From positions 1-64,000 of the forward strand of contig JANQQF010000040.1 of NCBI GenBank assembly GCA_028285035.1: 64,000 bases of DNA. Reading direction: 5' to 3'. The position numbers and the translations under genes are program-made. How positions within the stretch are numbered: position 1 is the first letter of the stretch; each line of letters begins with the position of its first letter. This DNA comes from Phycisphaerae bacterium. GTDB taxonomy: Bacteria > Chloroflexota > Anaerolineae > 4572-78 > J111. The notes under the pieces were generated by a model that was not told where the DNA came from, made no database searches, and saw only the letters and a list, made by a program, of their open reading frames with translations. This document shows positions 61,844 through 64,000 of this stretch, in pieces.

Positions 61844-62056
61844 ATGTTAGGTTCATTTATTCAAAGCCTTATTCTAGTTGCACTTGGCTGGTTTTTAGCG
61901 GGATTTGTAATTACCTGGGTTTTGGGTCAATCATTTAAAACATCAATAAATACGGGGCTAATGAGCCTTATTGCGGCTTTAATGTTCGTCGCAACATTTA
62001 TTTTACCGAATCAAATCTTGGACCGATTATTTTCGGAAGGGCTCAAAAGAAGATGA
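61844..62056 (+). CDS. Small membrane protein (70 aa)
   Basis: 70 residues with two membrane segments (about 5-27 and 36-54) and a basic C-terminus LKRR. GGAGG 10 bases upstream and in-frame ATG support expression. No family recognised; the length suggests a small integral protein or a toxin/holin-like peptide, though nothing proves this. Confidence 0.6.
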   Translation: MLGSFIQSLILVALGWFLAGFVITWVLGQSFKTSINTGLMSLIAALMFVATFILPNQILDRLFSEGLKRR

Positions 62057-62072
62057 GCCAGGTAGTCTATTT

Positions 62073-62171
62073 TTGGGGTGCTTTTTCAGCTTGCCCTTCA
62101 TTTTAATTCTCGTTGCCTTACTGAGTTGGTTATCTATTGAGTTAGGACGATTTATCGGATTGTACCAATGA
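62073..62171 (+). CDS. Candidate 32-residue membrane peptide
   Basis: Frame open from TTG 62073 to TGA 62171: a hydrophobic core FSLPFILILVALLSWLSIEL followed by GRFIGLYQ. No ATG start; AGGTAG lies 8 bases before the TTG. It overlaps the convergent gene end at 62152 by 20 bases. It may be real or the tail of a decayed gene. Confidence 0.25.
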   Translation: MGCFFSLPFILILVALLSWLSIELGRFIGLYQ

Positions 62172-62409
62172 GAAGAGAGAGGATCAAAGCCAAGACAGCA
62201 AGACCAATGAGAGACCAGACCAGTTTGTACTTGGTTTTGGACTGTATATTAGGTTGAGATTGAGGCAAAACAACACGAGTATAGTGGAAGTAGATTTTGA
62301 GGAGGCGGAACATCAAACGTTTGACCGCATTAGGCAAAAATTGCTCTAATCGCTTTTCAGTATGCTCAATCACTTTGTCATTTGCAGTTTGATGCTCTTG
62401 GGTCAACAT
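62152..62409 (-). CDS. Small membrane protein with C-terminal anchor (85 aa)
   Basis: 85 residues from ATG 62409; the frame extends upstream to 62502 but the promoter below places the start at 62409. A basic, helical N-terminal half (EHTEKRLEQFLPNAVKRLMF) is followed by one membrane span (LVWSLIGLAVLALILSLLIG). No family recognised. The promoter -10 box lies only 6 bases before the ATG, implying a very short or absent leader. Confidence 0.55.
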   Translation of the reverse strand: MLTQEHQTANDKVIEHTEKRLEQFLPNAVKRLMFRLLKIYFHYTRVVLPQSQPNIQSKTKYKLVWSLIGLAVLALILSLLIGTIR

Positions 62410-62415
62410 ACGTGA

Positions 62416-62443
62416 ATTATACACGATTTTGTTGAAACGCCAA
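62416..62443 (-). promoter_or_regulatory. Promoter giving a near-leaderless transcript
   Basis: Minus-strand TTGGCG (62443-62438), 16-base spacer and TATAAT (62421-62416). Start of transcription is expected at or next to the ATG at 62409. Confidence 0.55.
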
Positions 62444-62502
62444 CACCCTTTTTTAACCTCGCTAGTTTTAGGCCAAATCCGAAACGTAGTTTCTTCCCCC
62501 AC

Positions 62503-62730
62503 CTAAAACAAAGACACGCCTTGCAGACCCAAGAAGATGAAAGCCACCCCAACGCCAATCGAGACAACCGTGTAGCTAATCACGTGCAGGGTCACACCCG
62601 CTTGATTCCCCCAGCGAGCTTTCATCGCATCCAATTTTCCCAGCATTTCCGGCTGTTTAATCCGCGCATAGATGCTATAAAGCCCAAAAAGCAAGGCAAA
62701 ACAGCCAATTGCAAACGTAATAAAGTCCAT
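62503..62730 (-). CDS. Small membrane protein (75 aa)
   Basis: 75 residues from ATG 62730, preceded by GGAGAG. Two membrane segments (about 4-22 and 51-72) separated by a basic loop RIKQPEMLGKLDAMKARWG. An in-frame start at 62796 would add 22 residues from repeat sequence and is not supported. Function unknown. Confidence 0.6.
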   Translation of the reverse strand: MDFITFAIGCFALLFGLYSIYARIKQPEMLGKLDAMKARWGNQAGVTLHVISYTVVSIGVGVAFIFLGLQGVSLF

Positions 62731-62756
62731 TGTTTCTCTCCAGAAAGAATATTTTT

Positions 62757-62895
62757 GTAGGTTGGGTTGAGCCGAACGACCATTCGTTGTATCCAAAATC
62801 GTTGGGTTTCACTCCCTCACATTCCAGCCACAGGTCCGGCGAAACCCAACACGAGAGGCGCAGTCACAGTTCAAACCCTGTTCAACCCAACCTAC
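62757..62895. repeat. Palindromic element with GTAGGTTGGGTTGA ends
   Basis: 14-bp perfect terminal inverted repeats (62757-62770 and 62882-62895) with a nested pair GTTGGGTTTC/GAAACCCAAC (62801-62810, 62841-62850). The form matches dispersed non-coding elements found in many bacteria. Its right end abuts an integrase remnant. Confidence 0.7.
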
Positions 62896-62900
62896 TCAAC

Positions 62901-63005
62901 TACTCTACGATGGTCTATGCCAGGGTCCACGATCAGACCCTGGCTGATGATTACTTCAAGGCGATGGAGCGGATTGAGGGGTTGATGGCGGGGAAGATAG
63001 AGTAA
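62901..63005 (+). pseudogene. 3' remnant of a tyrosine recombinase gene
   Basis: The last ~34 codons (YSTMVYARVHDQTL, DDYFKAMERIEGLM...) match the C-terminal end of phage/ICE-type tyrosine recombinases, including the catalytic-Tyr motif T-x-x-YA. Everything upstream is replaced by the palindromic element. The gene is therefore dead, but it shows a past integrative element at this site. Confidence 0.6.
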
Positions 63006-63075
63006 GACTAACTGGGGCAAGAATTGGTTATAGTCCTTGCCTCAGCCTCTGAGATTATTCGACAGTATAAATAAC

Positions 63076-64000
63076 TTATGGGGTTGGGCCAAAAAACATG
63101 TTAGATATTCTCAGCCCCCTTTCTTTTCCTGGATAGTCGATTTCTTGTACCGAGTCATTCTGGGTATTTATTATAAAAGAACCAAAAACACCTGCCACAA
63201 CAATTCTTTCATTATCCAACCATTGATACGCAGAAGGTCTAGCTGAAGCCCGTAAAGGAACAAGCTCCTTTTTCTCTCCTGTCTCTACATTCAATATCCA
63301 ATGAGCTAATTCATCTTTTTGGCCTGAAGCAGTGAAGTGTATCTTTTTTCCATCTGGGCTCCACCAACTAAGATTGATGTTACCACCACGTTTTTCAAAC
63401 AATTTATGCTCATTTGTTATCAGATTCCAAATGACAATACCCTCAAATCTCTCGCTAAAAGTTGTAAAGGCAAGTTGTGTACCATCCGGCGACCAAATCA
63501 GATTTGTCCCATTTTCAGGCCATTTATAAGGATCGTCTACAACCGGAGCAAGCCAACTCTCAAAGTTATAAGGAGAGTGCAAGTTGGTTATATGAAGTCT
63601 ACCTGTTGCACCATCATCAGCGACATACGCAACACAGCTTTGTGATGGAGATACAACCCATCGACTATTTATATTGTCAGTGATTTCGATTAACGCGTCA
63701 GTTGCTAAATCAAGTAAATAAAGTCGATTATCAAGTTCAGCAGGTTTACCAAGTGGCGATAGCAATAATGACGACTGAAAGACAAGTTGATCACTTGATA
63801 ACCAATGAGCATTATCATTGACCATATCTATGTTCGGGAAAGGGGTAGTTAAACTTAATGGTTCTGGTTCGACGAGAATAGGATTAGCAATTAATAATTG
63901 TTCTTCTGGGCCATCGCAATTATAGACAATTCTATTATCGAGATCAGTAGATAATATGCCATTTGATGAAATCTGTTCAATTGATATAAACTCATCTGTT
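63076..64000 (-). CDS. TolB/WD40-like beta-propeller protein (5' part outside window)
   Basis: The frame is open to the window edge, giving 307 visible residues. Repeated blade motifs: NLIWSPDGTQLAFTT, LSWWSPDGKKIHFTA, plus VVSPSQSCVAYVADD, each of the WSPDGxxLAF type found in TolB-like and PD40 repeats. Probably exported or lipid-anchored; the N-terminus is not seen. Function unknown. The C-terminus ends GPTP. A weak GGCAAG/CTTGCC hairpin lies 30-60 bases downstream. Confidence 0.75.
   Translation of the reverse strand, partial: TDEFISIEQISSNGILSTDLDNRIVYNCDGPEEQLLIANPILVEPEPLSLTTPFPNIDMVNDNAHWLSSDQLVFQSSLLLSPLGKPAELDNRLYLLDLATDALIEITDNINSRWVVSPSQSCVAYVADDGATGRLHITNLHSPYNFESWLAPVVDDPYKWPENGTNLIWSPDGTQLAFTTFSERFEGIVIWNLITNEHKLFEKRGGNINLSWWSPDGKKIHFTASGQKDELAHWILNVETGEKKELVPLRASARPSAYQWLDNERIVVAGVFGSFIINTQNDSVQEIDYPGKERGLRISNMFFGPTP

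Noticed and set aside
62730..62900. Plus-strand open frame leading into the integrase tail
   Set aside because: This part is the palindromic repeat read through; only the last ~34 codons resemble a protein.
63016..63045. Terminator of the beta-propeller gene
   Set aside because: GGCAAG/CTTGCC stem is short with no U-run on the minus strand; too weak to list.

Overview
The window is a gene-dense bacterial chromosome segment, probably from a member of the Chloroflexota (Anaerolineae/Caldilineae/Ardenticatenia-like). This assignment is an inference from several features together: a CUT2 sugar ABC transporter linked to a histidine kinase, an ammonium-transporter/sensor-kinase fusion, secreted proteins carrying a YLPxI motif, and a glycan export cluster with no LPS-type genes. 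No rRNA, tRNA, CRISPR array or intact mobile element was recognised. Intergenic regions are rich in palindromic and low-complexity repeats.

Layout. (1) 1-4391: sugar ABC transporter (end of binding protein, ATPase, permease) followed by a protein that fuses a degenerate ABC ATPase to a histidine kinase. (2) 4403-7405: FAD oxidoreductase and a GPH-type sugar symporter. (3) 7467-15095: TPR lipoprotein, response regulator, Amt-histidine kinase with a structured attenuator-like leader, and a secreted protein. (4) 15524-25352: a six-gene minus-strand cluster of two circularly permuted ATP-grasp proteins, alpha-E domains, two transglutaminase-fold proteins and a small coupled ORF. The family pattern predicts synthesis or ligation of a peptide-like product; its promoter is followed by a terminator hairpin in the leader. 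(5) 25789-27882: an EEP-family hydrolase and an MFS exporter.

(6) 28359-49118: a roughly 21-kb plus-strand surface-glycan island. It has an ABC-2 exporter pair (Wzm/Wzt-like), four glycosyltransferases, a GT-C-like membrane protein, a methyltransferase and a complete GDP-D-glycero-alpha-D-manno-heptose pathway (hddC, gmhB, gmhA, hddA). It also has a tightly coupled block of GDP-fucose-synthase-like reductase, a thiamine-diphosphate E1 alpha/beta pair, a ColD-like PLP dehydratase with His in place of the catalytic Lys, and a B12-binding radical SAM enzyme. Together these suggest a deoxygenated and possibly two-carbon-branched sugar. Three otherwise unrelated proteins in the island share an unfamiliar C-terminal module of about 66 residues (four copies, core FNIVxY...YYaLSxxLGP). 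The island is flanked by an SDR gene on the right and an 83%-identical decayed copy of that gene's 3' end on the left, in the same orientation.

(7) 49193-52592: SDR, AraC regulator, aldo/keto reductase and MarR regulator, with a shared palindromic operator in front of marR and the reductase gene. (8) 52715-64000: small exported protein, GNAT, right-handed beta-helix exoprotein, LURP-one protein, ATP-grasp protein, SDR, two membrane-anchored proteins of unknown function, YbjQ, small membrane proteins, a tyrosine-recombinase remnant beside a palindromic repeat, and a beta-propeller protein cut by the window edge.
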